In this document: piece after piece, positions 22,342 through 30,257 of the stretch
Position numbering within the stretch: the stretch's first letter is position 1
Layout of the letters: every line of letters begins with the position of its first letter
Source of the DNA: Amnibacterium setariae
GTDB taxonomy: Bacteria > Actinomycetota > Actinomycetes > Actinomycetales > Microbacteriaceae
Assembly: GCF_003581425.1 (NCBI RefSeq)
Contig: NZ_QXTG01000002.1
Coordinates: 620,001-684,000 of the forward strand
Length of the DNA: 64,000 nt
Reading direction: 5' to 3'
Notes under the pieces: model-generated
The model's database searches: none
What the model was told of the DNA's origin: nothing
The model's input: only the letters and a program-made list of their open reading frames with translations
Position numbers and translations under genes: made by a program

Positions 22342-23724
22342 TCACGCATAGAGGTCGATCGGCGGGATGCGGCCGCCCGGCCGCCGGCGTCCGGTCGGGT
22401 CGATCCACGGCGGCGGGGTCCACCACCATCTGCCGTCCTCCCGCTCGACCTGCCAGCCGTGCACGTCGTGGAGGAGGTGGCACCGCCAGCAGAGGAGCAG
22501 GCCGTTGTCGCTCGAGGTCGGGCGGTAGCCGGCGGGGCGGAGGTGGGCGCCGTCGCACCAGGAGGGCGGGGCGTCGCAGAGCGGGCCGGCGCAGCCGCCG
22601 TCGCGGACCGCCATCGCCCGCCGCTGCGCCTCCGAGAAGTACTGGCGCCCCTGCCCCAGGTCGAGCGGCTGCGACTGCCCGCCGAGCACCACGGGGATGA
22701 TCTCGGCGTCCGCCGCGAGCATGCGGGCGACGCCCGCCGAGATCTCGGTGCCGCAGTCCGGCAGCTGCGCGGCGCCGAGGCCGGTCCGCAGCGCCGTCTC
22801 GGTGATCGTCACCAGCATCGTGACGGCGGTGCCGCCGACCTGGCCGTCGTCGACGCGGACGGCCTTCTTCGCCAGGCGGTGGACGCCGTCGACGCGGCGC
22901 TGCGCGAGCGGGCGGCGGTCCTCCGCGTCCGGGTCGGCGGCCGGGTCGTCGGGCACGGCGATCACGGTCCGCTTCATCGCGGTGTTCGCGTCGATCGCGG
23001 TCTTCAGGAACCCGTCGGTGAGCGCGTCGAGGTCGAGCACCCGGCGGACCAGACCGTTGCGGAGCACCTTCCGCGTGACCGACGGCAGCGGGGCGGGCTC
23101 GGCGGTCGAGGGCGCGCCGCCCTCGGGGTGCGCCATGCCGGGGGCCTGCTTCAACCAGCCGATGACGTCGTCCGCGGCCCAGCCCTGCAGCGCGATCTCG
23201 AGGACCTGCCGCTCCAGCTCGTCCGCCTCGTCGGGAGCGAGACCGGGCGCCGCCTTCGCGAGCGCGCGACGCATCGCGGCCGCCACCTCGGGGTCGAGGA
23301 GGCCCGCGGCGAACGCCTCGGCGACCTGCGGGAACGCCGGGGGAAGCGCCTCCCCCGTCAGGCTCTCGCGGGACCGGAACGCCGTGCCGGACGCGACGGC
23401 GGTGCCCGCCTGCGCGCGGGTGGTCCCGGTGACCTCGGCCACGAGCGCCGCCGGCCCGGACGCGCCCATCCGCTTCGCGAGCGAGGACCCGTCGCGGGGT
23501 TCCGACCGACGCGCGATCTCGCCGGCGATGCGCGCCTGTTCGGCCTGCGCGAGCCGCACCAGCCGGGACGCCTCACCCGCCGCGCGGAGCAGCTCCTGAT
23601 CGGACACGAGCCGGATCGCCCCCTCCGACGAGGCACCGTCGAACCGGCCGCCCGCGGCGACGCGATCGAACACGGACGCGTAGGCGCCCGCCTGCTCGAT
23701 CAGCGCCTCGGCGTTCCGGTTCAT
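22342..23724 (-). CDS. DUF222 / HNH endonuclease-domain protein (13E12 family)
   Basis: A 460-residue protein of the actinobacterial 13E12-repeat family. The large N-terminal region (about 20-340) is DUF222-like. The C-terminal HNH domain shows CAGPLCDAPPSWCDGAHL, then the Asn in SSDNGLLLCWRCHLLHDVH, with cysteine pairs suggesting a structural zinc. These proteins are numerous in actinobacterial genomes, often in variable regions, and their biological role is unsettled; a nuclease is likely from the intact HNH residues. It is divergent from the Nudix-SGNH gene. Confidence 0.88.
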   Translation of the reverse strand: MNRNAEALIEQAGAYASVFDRVAAGGRFDGASSEGAIRLVSDQELLRAAGEASRLVRLAQAEQARIAGEIARRSEPRDGSSLAKRMGASGPAALVAEVTGTTRAQAGTAVASGTAFRSRESLTGEALPPAFPQVAEAFAAGLLDPEVAAAMRRALAKAAPGLAPDEADELERQVLEIALQGWAADDVIGWLKQAPGMAHPEGGAPSTAEPAPLPSVTRKVLRNGLVRRVLDLDALTDGFLKTAIDANTAMKRTVIAVPDDPAADPDAEDRRPLAQRRVDGVHRLAKKAVRVDDGQVGGTAVTMLVTITETALRTGLGAAQLPDCGTEISAGVARMLAADAEIIPVVLGGQSQPLDLGQGRQYFSEAQRRAMAVRDGGCAGPLCDAPPSWCDGAHLRPAGYRPTSSDNGLLLCWRCHLLHDVHGWQVEREDGRWWWTPPPWIDPTGRRRPGGRIPPIDLYA

Positions 23725-23836
23725 GCCTGCATCCCACCACGGGCCACTGACACTGCTTCCCGACCAGGACCAGGTGTTTCCCGCTCAGTGGAAGGCGCGT
23801 CGAGCACGTCTGAGCCGCCGATACCGGCGTCGTCCG

Positions 23837-23842
23837 TAGGCT
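23837..23842 (+). promoter_or_regulatory. Probable -10 box (TAGGCT) for a leaderless transcript
   Basis: TAGGCT ends 6 nt before the GTG at 23849, placing the transcription start at or next to the start codon. No ribosome binding site is present, which fits leaderless translation, common in actinobacteria. The rest of the 124-nt divergent gap 23725-23848 shows no recognised operator. Confidence 0.5.
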
Positions 23843-23848
23843 CCGACC

Positions 23849-24748
23849 GTGCTGTGGCCCGTGTCCGCGAAGGCGATCGTGATCCAGGACGGGGCCGTCC
23901 TGCTCGGCCGCAACGACCGCGACGAGTGGGAGCTGCCGGGCGGTCGGGTCGAGCGCGCCGAGGAGCCCGCGGCCGCGGTGGTGCGGGAGGTCGAGGAGGA
24001 GACCGGGCTGCACGTCGTCGTGACGACACTCCTCGGCGCGCGCAGGTTCGAGGTGCTGCCGGACCGGTACGTGCTCGTCCTCGGCTACGCCTGCGCGCTC
24101 GTGGAGCACGCGCCGCTCGTCGTGTCGGAGGAGCACGGTGCGCTCGCCTGGCACCGCCTCGACCGGCTCGACGAGATCGCGCTGCCCGAGGTCTACCGCG
24201 ACCTCCTCGCGCCCGCAGCACGACGACGGGTGGTCCTCCTCGGGGACAGCCACCTCGCGAAGCTCGACCAGGCCGCGTCGGACCGCCTCCGCGAGACGCA
24301 GCCCGACCGTCCACTGATCGTGAACCGCGCCGTCGGCGGGTCCTCCGTCCTCGACGTGCTCAGCGGGGTCGAGCCGGATCCCGTGCTGCCGCGCGACGTC
24401 TCGGTGCTCAGCGTCGGCACGAACGACTACGCGCCATGGAAGCGCGTGCCGCTCGACAGGTTCACGCGCGCCGTCGGCGCAGTGCTCGACCGCCTGCGAC
24501 TCGGGCGGGTGATCGTGCTGCTCCCACCCGAGGTCGACGAGGCGCGGCAGCGCTCCGCGGGTCGGACCCTCATCCGGACCTCTGTCGACCGCGCCCCCTA
24601 CGCGGACGCGGTCCGTGCGGCGTCCGCTCGGGTCGGCGCGACCGTCGTCGAGATCCCGCGGGAAGCCACGGCGGGCGCGGACGGCGTGCACCTCGACGCC
24701 GACGGCTACGACGTCCTGCTCGATCTGCTCGCTCGCGCACTGGGGTGA
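23849..24748 (+). CDS. Nudix hydrolase-SGNH/GDSL hydrolase fusion
   Basis: A 299-residue protein with two enzymatic domains. Residues about 1-125 are a Nudix domain with an intact Nudix box from G32 to L54 (GRVERAEE then REVEEETGL), expected to hydrolyse a nucleoside-diphosphate-linked compound. Residues about 126-299 are an SGNH hydrolase: block I LLGDSHL (Ser134), block II AVGGSS (Gly163), block III SVGTNDY (Asn192), and block V DGVHLD (Asp278, His281). All catalytic residues of both domains are present. I do not recall this pairing as a common named family. The GTG start fits the leaderless -10 box. No signal peptide, so it is cytoplasmic. A two-step nucleotide-sugar or acyl conjugate hydrolysis is possible but only inference. 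Confidence 0.8.
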   Translation: MLWPVSAKAIVIQDGAVLLGRNDRDEWELPGGRVERAEEPAAAVVREVEEETGLHVVVTTLLGARRFEVLPDRYVLVLGYACALVEHAPLVVSEEHGALAWHRLDRLDEIALPEVYRDLLAPAARRRVVLLGDSHLAKLDQAASDRLRETQPDRPLIVNRAVGGSSVLDVLSGVEPDPVLPRDVSVLSVGTNDYAPWKRVPLDRFTRAVGAVLDRLRLGRVIVLLPPEVDEARQRSAGRTLIRTSVDRAPYADAVRAASARVGATVVEIPREATAGADGVHLDADGYDVLLDLLARALG

Positions 24749-24825
24749 TCGCCCGACGCCGACCCGTGACGCCGCGTTGCGCGGCACCGGATGCGGAGAC
24801 GGCCCCGGAGTGGTCTGCTGTCCTC

Positions 24826-25131
24826 ATGCCAACGAAGATCGAGCTCATCGTCGACAACCAGGACGACAACGCCGCGCTGGACGCGGAGTGGCCGAGCCTG
24901 CTCGAGAAGGCGCGGGCCCTGCCCGGCCTCGAGCGCCTCGAGTCCGGGAAGGTCTGGCCGAAGGAGGACGGGTCGCCGACGCCGGCGCACCGCTCCCTGC
25001 TGCTGTACTTCCCCGGCTACGACGCGGCGTCGGCCGCGACGTCGTCCGCGGAGGGCGGCGAGTTCTTCCCCGCGTTCTTCGGCGCCGCGCACGGCAAGGT
25101 GACCGCGCTCTTCACCGACATCGAGTCCTGA
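24826..25131 (+). CDS. Small EthD-like (dimeric alpha/beta barrel) protein
   Basis: A 101-residue cytoplasmic protein. The pattern LPGLERLESGKVWPKEDG, then HRSLLLYFPGYDAASAATSS and EFFPAFFGAAHGKVTALFTDI, resembles EthD-type ferredoxin-like proteins, which form dimeric barrels and include accessory factors and small enzymes of degradation pathways. The ATG at 24826 lacks a strong ribosome binding site. It is 77 nt downstream of the Nudix-SGNH gene on the same strand and convergent with the phosphonatase-like gene. The exact role is unknown. Confidence 0.65.
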   Translation: MPTKIELIVDNQDDNAALDAEWPSLLEKARALPGLERLESGKVWPKEDGSPTPAHRSLLLYFPGYDAASAATSSAEGGEFFPAFFGAAHGKVTALFTDIES

Positions 25132-25142
25132 GGCCCCCTGGC

Positions 25143-25200
25143 GGGGCGCTCCGCTGCTGATCCGGCGGAGCGCTCCGCCGTATCAGCAGCGGAGGGCCCC
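25143..25200. terminator. Long nested palindrome between convergent genes
   Basis: A 13-bp perfect stem (25149-25161 with 25182-25194, CTCCGCTGCTGAT and its complement) encloses an 18-bp perfect palindrome (25163-25180). The outer bases extend the pairing with one mismatch. It sits between two convergent stops (25131 and 25209) and is symmetric, so a bidirectional terminator is likely. Confidence 0.7.
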
Positions 25201-25208
25201 GGGAGGGG

Positions 25209-25886
25209 TCAGGCCTCGGCCTCGAGCAGGGCCGGGACGTCGGCGAGGCTCGCGAGCAGGTGCGTGTGCCGAGCGGCGCCGAGCTCGGCGACCGTGTGCG
25301 CTCCCGTGAGCACGCCGACGACGAAGCGGGCGCCGGCGCGCGTGCCCGCGGTGACGTCGTTCACGGTGTCGCCGGCGACGAGCACCTCCCGCACGTCGAC
25401 GACGCCGGTCGCCTCCATCGTCCGGAAGACGAGGTACGGCGCGGGCCGGGAGGCGGTCACGTCCTCCGCCGTGACCAGGGCGTCGACGTCGGCGCCGACC
25501 CGCCAGCCGACCGCGTCGAGCAGGCCCTCCGCGACCTCGCGGCGGTAGCCGGTCTGCAGCGCGACGCGGACGCCGTCCGACCGCAGCTGCGCGACCGCCT
25601 CCCGCACCCCGGGCAGCAGGACCGGCGGGTCCGCCTCGTACGCGGCCGCGAGGTCGTCGGAGAACGCGGCGAAGACGGCGTCCGCCTGCCGCACGTCCTG
25701 GTGCAGCGCGACGAGCAGCCCGACGATCGCCTCGCGCTTGTCCGTGCCGCTCCACCGCGACAGCAGGTCGTCGGGCACGTCCTGGCCCGTCGCGCGCTCG
25801 ACCGACTCGCGCAGCACCGCGTACACGGCGCCGCCCTCGTCGATCGTCGTACCGGCCATGTCGAGCGAGGCGAGGCGGATCGTCAC
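25209..25886 (-). CDS. Phosphonatase-like HAD hydrolase
   Basis: A 225-residue HAD-superfamily hydrolase of the phosphonatase-like group (recalled family TIGR03351). Motif I is DMAGTTID at residues 9-16; the DxAGT form, with nucleophile Asp9 and Ala instead of the second Asp, is characteristic of phosphonoacetaldehyde hydrolase. A cap-domain lysine in SGTDKREAI (K50) is a candidate for the Schiff-base lysine. Motif II is ALQTGY and motif IV is VAGDTVNDV. It is divergent from an FAD oxidoreductase and ABC importer gene set, with which this family is usually found. C-P bond cleavage of an aldehyde made by the oxidoreductase is the likely role. Confidence 0.82.
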   Translation of the reverse strand: MTIRLASLDMAGTTIDEGGAVYAVLRESVERATGQDVPDDLLSRWSGTDKREAIVGLLVALHQDVRQADAVFAAFSDDLAAAYEADPPVLLPGVREAVAQLRSDGVRVALQTGYRREVAEGLLDAVGWRVGADVDALVTAEDVTASRPAPYLVFRTMEATGVVDVREVLVAGDTVNDVTAGTRAGARFVVGVLTGAHTVAELGAARHTHLLASLADVPALLEAEA

Positions 25887-26052
25887 GACGGAGGATCCTG
25901 TCGTCCCGCTCGCCCCGGTCTCCCCGGGAGCCCCTGCTGTTCACCCCGAGTTCGTCCGGCCCGCTCCCGGTGACCGGCAGGCGAACGGTCCGTGAGCACT
26001 GCTCGGAATCCGCCGTGAGGACCTCCGCGACACAGCACACTCACGGCTCGTG
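25887..26052. promoter_or_regulatory. Divergent control region of the phosphonate-type cluster
   Basis: A 166-nt gap between the divergent hydrolase and oxidoreductase genes. It contains an imperfect direct repeat CCGTGAGCAC/CCGTGAGGAC near 25991-26015, a possible operator. I see no confident -10/-35 pair, and no regulator gene lies in the cluster. Confidence 0.3.
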
Positions 26053-27189
26053 ATGGAACGCAGCGCGGACCTGGTGGTCGTGGGAGCCGGCGTCGTCGGC
26101 CTCGCGCACGCCTGGCACGCCGTCCGCGCCGGGCTCCGCGTCGTCGTCGTCGAGCGCGACGAGCGGGCCGTCGGCGCGAGCGTCCGCAATTTCGGCCACG
26201 TGTGCACGACCGCGCAGGCGGGCGAGGTGCTCGAGCTCGCCCTCGTCGCGCGGGAGGAGTGGCTGCGGCTCGCGTCCGACGCGGAGCTGCGGGTCCAGCG
26301 CACGGGCACGGCCGTCGTCGCCCGCACCGACGCACAGGCCCGCGTCCTCGAGGAGTTCGCCGCCGAGCGCGGCGACGCGGTCCGGCCGCTCACCGCCGGC
26401 CGCGCGGAGGACCTGCTCGGCTTCGCCGTGCCGGGGCTCGTCGCGGCCGCCCACCTGCCCGCGGACCTCCGCGTCGACCCGACCACCGCCGTCGCGGTCG
26501 TCGCCGCGCACCTCGAGCGCCTCGGCGTCGAGTTCCTGTGGCGCACGAACGTGCTCGCGCTCGACCCCGGCGTCGTCCGCACCACCCGCGGCGTGCTCCG
26601 CGCCGCGAAGACGGTGCTCGCGGTCGGTCACGACGTCGACCGGTTCCTGCCCGACGTCGCCGACGTGCACGGGCTCGTCCGCTGCCGCCTCCGGATGATG
26701 GAGGTGGACTCGCCCGTCGGCGTCGTGCCGCCCGCGGTCCTCACCGGCAGCTCGATGCTCCGCTACGACGGGCTCGCGCAGCAGCCCTCGGCCGCCGCCG
26801 TGCGGGCCGAGCTCGCCGAGGCGTCGCCCGCGCTGCTCGAGCAGGGCGTCAACCTCATGCTCACGCAGCGGCCCGACGGCCGCCTCGTGATCGGCGACAC
26901 CCATCACTCCGGCATCACGGAGGACCCGTTCGAGGACGAGCGGTCCGACGCCCTGATCCTCGACGAGGTGAGCCGGCTGATCGGCGCCCCGCTCACGGTC
27001 CGCCGGCGCTGGCGCGGCGTGTACGCGTCCAGCCCGAAGGCGCCCTTCCTCGTCGCGGAGCCGATGACGGACCTCCTCGTCGTCTCCGTCACCACCGGCA
27101 TCGGCATGACCACCGCGCTCGGCCTCGCGCGCCGCACGGTCGCCGATCACGTGCTGAGCGCCGCCGCGCCCGCGCTCGTCACCACCTGA
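26053..27189 (+). CDS. FAD-dependent oxidoreductase of phosphonate-type cluster (HpnW/TIGR03364-like)
   Basis: A 378-residue DAO-type flavoenzyme. The FAD dinucleotide-binding motif VVVGAGVVGLAHAWHAV is at the N-terminus, followed by VVVERDERAVGASVRNFGHV, where the RNFG segment is typical of the phosphonate-associated group. The C-terminal VSVTTGIGMTTALGLARR closes the FAD site. Related enzymes oxidise N-substituted or free 2-aminoethylphosphonate to phosphonoacetaldehyde, as I recall from recent work. The start is the ATG at 26053; a GTG one codon earlier is possible. It is followed after 65 nt by the ABC importer genes on the same strand. Confidence 0.8.
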   Translation: MERSADLVVVGAGVVGLAHAWHAVRAGLRVVVVERDERAVGASVRNFGHVCTTAQAGEVLELALVAREEWLRLASDAELRVQRTGTAVVARTDAQARVLEEFAAERGDAVRPLTAGRAEDLLGFAVPGLVAAAHLPADLRVDPTTAVAVVAAHLERLGVEFLWRTNVLALDPGVVRTTRGVLRAAKTVLAVGHDVDRFLPDVADVHGLVRCRLRMMEVDSPVGVVPPAVLTGSSMLRYDGLAQQPSAAAVRAELAEASPALLEQGVNLMLTQRPDGRLVIGDTHHSGITEDPFEDERSDALILDEVSRLIGAPLTVRRRWRGVYASSPKAPFLVAEPMTDLLVVSVTTGIGMTTALGLARRTVADHVLSAAAPALVTT

Positions 27190-27254
27190 CGCGCGCCCCT
27201 CGACCCGGCGCCGGCACCCGTCGACGCCGTCCCCCACCAGGAGGAACTCCCCAC

Positions 27255-28427
27255 ATGCACAGCACCATCACCCGCCGCGGCGTCGTGCGGGCCGCGTCGG
27301 CCCTCGCGCTGGCCGGCATCACCGCCGCGTCCCTCGCGGCCTGCTCCGGCAGCGCCTCGGGCGCCGCCGGCAGCGGCGCGCCGATCCCGAAGGCGTCGGC
27401 CGCGGCCGCGACCTCGGCGGAGGACTTCGGCGGCCTGAAGGGCCTCGAGGCCGCCGCGAACGCGGAGGGCCGCCTCAACGTCATCACCCTGCCGCCGTCG
27501 TGGGCGAACTACGGCAAGATCATCGCCGGCTTCGAGAAGAAGTACCCGAAGATCACGATCACCTCGCAGAACCCGAACGGGTCCTCCGCGGACGAGGTCG
27601 CCGCCATCAAGGCGCAGGGCACCGGCTCGAACGCTCCCGACGTCGTCGACATCGGCACGGCCGTGCTCGACGCGAACAAGGACCTGTTCACGCCCTACAA
27701 GGTGGCGAACTGGGCCGACATCCCCGCGGACTACAAGGACGCAGACGGCCTCTGGTACTACGACTACACGGGCCTGATGTCGATCGGCTACGACTCGTCC
27801 AAGGTGAAGGCGCCGACGTCCCTGCAGGACCTCCTCGGCTCCGAGTACAAGGGCAAGGTCGCGATCAAGGGCGACCCGACGCAGGCGAACGAGGCCGCCA
27901 GCGCCGTCTACCTCGCGGCGGCGCAGTCCGGCGGCAGCGCCGACGACGTGCAGCCGGGCATCGACTTCTTCGGCAAGCTGAAGAAGGCCGGCAACATGAT
28001 CTCGGTCCTGCCGACGCAGGCCACCGTGAACTCGGGCCAGACCCCGGTCGTCATCCAGTGGTCGTTCAACAACGTCGCGTGGGGCGCCGCCGGCGGCTCG
28101 ACGGGCAACCCGAACTGGAAGACCGTCGTCCTGCCCGGCACCGCGATCGGCAGCTACTACAACCAGTCGATCAACAAGAACGCGCCGAACCCGGCCGCGG
28201 CCCGGCTGTGGGAGGAGTACATCTACTCCCCCGAGGTGCAGAACCTGTACCTCGCCGCCGGCGCCTACCCCGCCACGCTGAAGGCGATGACGGACGCGAA
28301 GACCGTGGACGAGGCGACGCTCAAGTCGGTCGGCGAGCCGCCCGCCGAGCTCGTGCAGCTCACCGCGGACCAGGCCACGAAGGCCGCGTCGGTCCTCAAG
28401 GCCGGCTGGTCGAAGGCCATCGGCTGA
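27255..28427 (+). CDS. ABC transporter substrate-binding lipoprotein (2-aminoethylphosphonate type)
   Basis: A 390-residue extracellular solute-binding lipoprotein. The N-terminus has a twin-arginine-like ITRRGVVRA, a hydrophobic stretch, and a lipobox SLAAC with acylated Cys30. The mature part resembles family 1 binding proteins for polyamine, iron or phosphonate: GRLNVITLPPSWANYGKII, a hinge near DGLWYYDYTGLMSIGYDS, and ARLWEEYIYSPEVQNLYL near the C-terminus. The ATG at 27255 is preceded by AGGAGG. The neighbouring phosphonatase-like and flavoenzyme genes make an aminophosphonate the best ligand guess; this is inferred from context. Confidence 0.85.
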   Translation: MHSTITRRGVVRAASALALAGITAASLAACSGSASGAAGSGAPIPKASAAAATSAEDFGGLKGLEAAANAEGRLNVITLPPSWANYGKIIAGFEKKYPKITITSQNPNGSSADEVAAIKAQGTGSNAPDVVDIGTAVLDANKDLFTPYKVANWADIPADYKDADGLWYYDYTGLMSIGYDSSKVKAPTSLQDLLGSEYKGKVAIKGDPTQANEAASAVYLAAAQSGGSADDVQPGIDFFGKLKKAGNMISVLPTQATVNSGQTPVVIQWSFNNVAWGAAGGSTGNPNWKTVVLPGTAIGSYYNQSINKNAPNPAAARLWEEYIYSPEVQNLYLAAGAYPATLKAMTDAKTVDEATLKSVGEPPAELVQLTADQATKAASVLKAGWSKAIG

Positions 28428-28431
28428 CCCG

Positions 28432-29373
28432 ATGACCACGACCGCCAAGTCGCCCGCGGGTACGACGGCCTCCGCGGCAGCCGTGCCCGCGGGGACCGAG
28501 CGGCTCGGCACCCGCGGCGCCGGAGGGTCCACCCTCCGGCGCCGCGGCGTCGGCTGGCTCGGCTTCGCGCCGTTCGGCGTCTACGTCCTGCTCTTCCTCG
28601 CCGTCCCCGGCGTCGTCGCGATCACGAGCGGGTTCTTCGACGCGTCCGGCCGCCCCACGCTCGCGAACTTCGCCGCGCTCGGCGATCGGACGATCGCGTC
28701 GAACTTCTGGAGCTCGATCTGGCTCTCCGCGGTCTCCGCGGTGATCAGCGCGGTGCTCGGCGCGCTCGTCTGCTGGGCGCTGAGCGCCGCGCGGCCGGAC
28801 GGCCTGGTCCGCGCCGTCGTCGACTCCGCGAGCAGCGTGTTCGCGCAGTTCGGCGGCGTCATGCTCGCCTTCGCCTTCATCGCCACGGTCGGCGCCCAGA
28901 CGCTGGTCCAGGGTGTCGTGCAGCAGCTGACCGGATTCGACACGAGCACGTTCCTGTACTCGGTCGCCGGCCTGCTGCTGCCGTACACGTACTTCGGGGT
29001 GCCGCTGATGGTGCTGTCCTTCATGCCCGCCTTCGACGGCCTCAGGCCGCAGTGGGGCGAGGCCGTCGCGACCCTCGGCGGCACGCGGCTCGACTTCTGG
29101 CGCCGCGTCGGCGTGCCGGTGCTCGCGCCCGCGTTCTTCGGCAGCCTGATCCTGCTGTTCGCGAACGCGTTCTCCTCCTACGCGACCGCGGCCGCGCTGA
29201 TCTCGCAGGGCGGCATCATCACCCTCGCGATCCGGCAGCAGCTCACGAGCGAGACGATCGTCGGCGTCGCGAACACGGCGGGCGTGCTCGCGCTCGGGAT
29301 GGTCGTGATCATGGCCGTGCTCATGACGGCCTGCGCGGCCCTCGACCGGCGCACCCGGCGGTGGCAGCGATGA
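28432..29373 (+). CDS. ABC transporter permease, first subunit
   Basis: A 313-residue inner-membrane permease with about six membrane segments. After a 45-residue Ala/Thr/Arg-rich cytoplasmic N-terminus the first segment is WLGFAPFGVYVLLFLAVPGV. The cytoplasmic EAA loop EAVATLGGTRLDFWRRVGVP, which contacts the ATPase, is near residues 206-225. It begins 4 nt after the binding-protein stop and ends in an ATGA overlap with the second permease, so the importer is one operon. Confidence 0.88.
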   Translation: MTTTAKSPAGTTASAAAVPAGTERLGTRGAGGSTLRRRGVGWLGFAPFGVYVLLFLAVPGVVAITSGFFDASGRPTLANFAALGDRTIASNFWSSIWLSAVSAVISAVLGALVCWALSAARPDGLVRAVVDSASSVFAQFGGVMLAFAFIATVGAQTLVQGVVQQLTGFDTSTFLYSVAGLLLPYTYFGVPLMVLSFMPAFDGLRPQWGEAVATLGGTRLDFWRRVGVPVLAPAFFGSLILLFANAFSSYATAAALISQGGIITLAIRQQLTSETIVGVANTAGVLALGMVVIMAVLMTACAALDRRTRRWQR

Positions 29374-30257
29374 CCGCGGCGAGCGGCGCCCCCGTCGCGG
29401 GCGTCTCCCCCACCGGGACGACGCCGCCCGTCCGCCGCGCGGCCCGGGGCCGGTACGGCGCGACGCCGGCGAAGGCGACCGGCGCGGCGGTGCTGATCGT
29501 CGTCGGGCTCCTCTTCGCGATCCCGCTGCTGTCGATGGGATGGTTCACGCTGCAGCGGGTCGGCTCGCCCGGCATCACGTTCGTGCACTGGCTCGCGCTG
29601 TTCGACCCGGCGCAGTCGTCGAACTACAGCGACCTCTTCGCCGGCGTCCAGAACTCGCTCGTCCTGGCCGTCATCGTGGTCGCGATCGTGCTCCTGCTGC
29701 TCCTACCCGCGATGCTCCTCGCGGAGCTGCGCCACCCGAAGGCGCACCGCGTGCTCGAGTTCGTCTGCCTCCTGCCGATCACGGTGCCCACGATCGTGCT
29801 CGTCGTCGGCTTCGTGCCCGTCTACCAGGTGCTGCAGCAGGTCGTCGGCAGCGACCCGTGGACGCTGTCCTTCGCCATCGGCGTGATCGTGCTGCCGTAC
29901 GCGTACCGGCCGATCCAGGCGAACATCGGCACGCTGAACCTCACGACGCTGACGGAGGCGGCGCGCTCGCTCGGCGCGTCCTGGCCCGTCGCGGTGTGGC
30001 GGGTCGTGCTGCCGAACCTGCGCCGCGGGCTCATCTCCTCGTGCCTGCTGACGGTCTCCGTCGTGCTCGGCGAGTTCACCATCGCGAACGTGCTCTCGCA
30101 GAACACGTTCCAGACCGCGCTGCTGCTGCTGCAGCAGACCGACCCGTACGTCGGCGCCCTGCTCGCGCTCGCCGCGCTGCTGTTCGTCTTCGTGCTGCTC
30201 GTCGTCGTCTCGACGGCGGGCTCGATCACGCGGGGTCCCCGCCGGAGGAAGTCATGA
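29370..30257 (+). CDS. ABC transporter permease, second subunit
   Basis: A 295-residue partner permease with six predicted membrane segments, including AAVLIVVGLLFAIPLLSMGW and VLEFVCLLPITVPTIVLVVG. The EAA loop EAARSLGASWPVAVWRVVLP is near residues 195-214. The ATG at 29370 overlaps the previous stop as ATGA, and its own stop overlaps the ATPase start the same way. Two separate permeases differ from the single double-length permease seen in some aminoethylphosphonate importers. Confidence 0.88.
   Translation: MTAASGAPVAGVSPTGTTPPVRRAARGRYGATPAKATGAAVLIVVGLLFAIPLLSMGWFTLQRVGSPGITFVHWLALFDPAQSSNYSDLFAGVQNSLVLAVIVVAIVLLLLLPAMLLAELRHPKAHRVLEFVCLLPITVPTIVLVVGFVPVYQVLQQVVGSDPWTLSFAIGVIVLPYAYRPIQANIGTLNLTTLTEAARSLGASWPVAVWRVVLPNLRRGLISSCLLTVSVVLGEFTIANVLSQNTFQTALLLLQQTDPYVGALLALAALLFVFVLLVVVSTAGSITRGPRRRKS

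Noticed and set aside
22342-23724. Homing or intron-encoded endonuclease
   Set aside because: DUF222/HNH proteins are ordinary in actinobacterial genomes; no intron or intein boundaries flank it.
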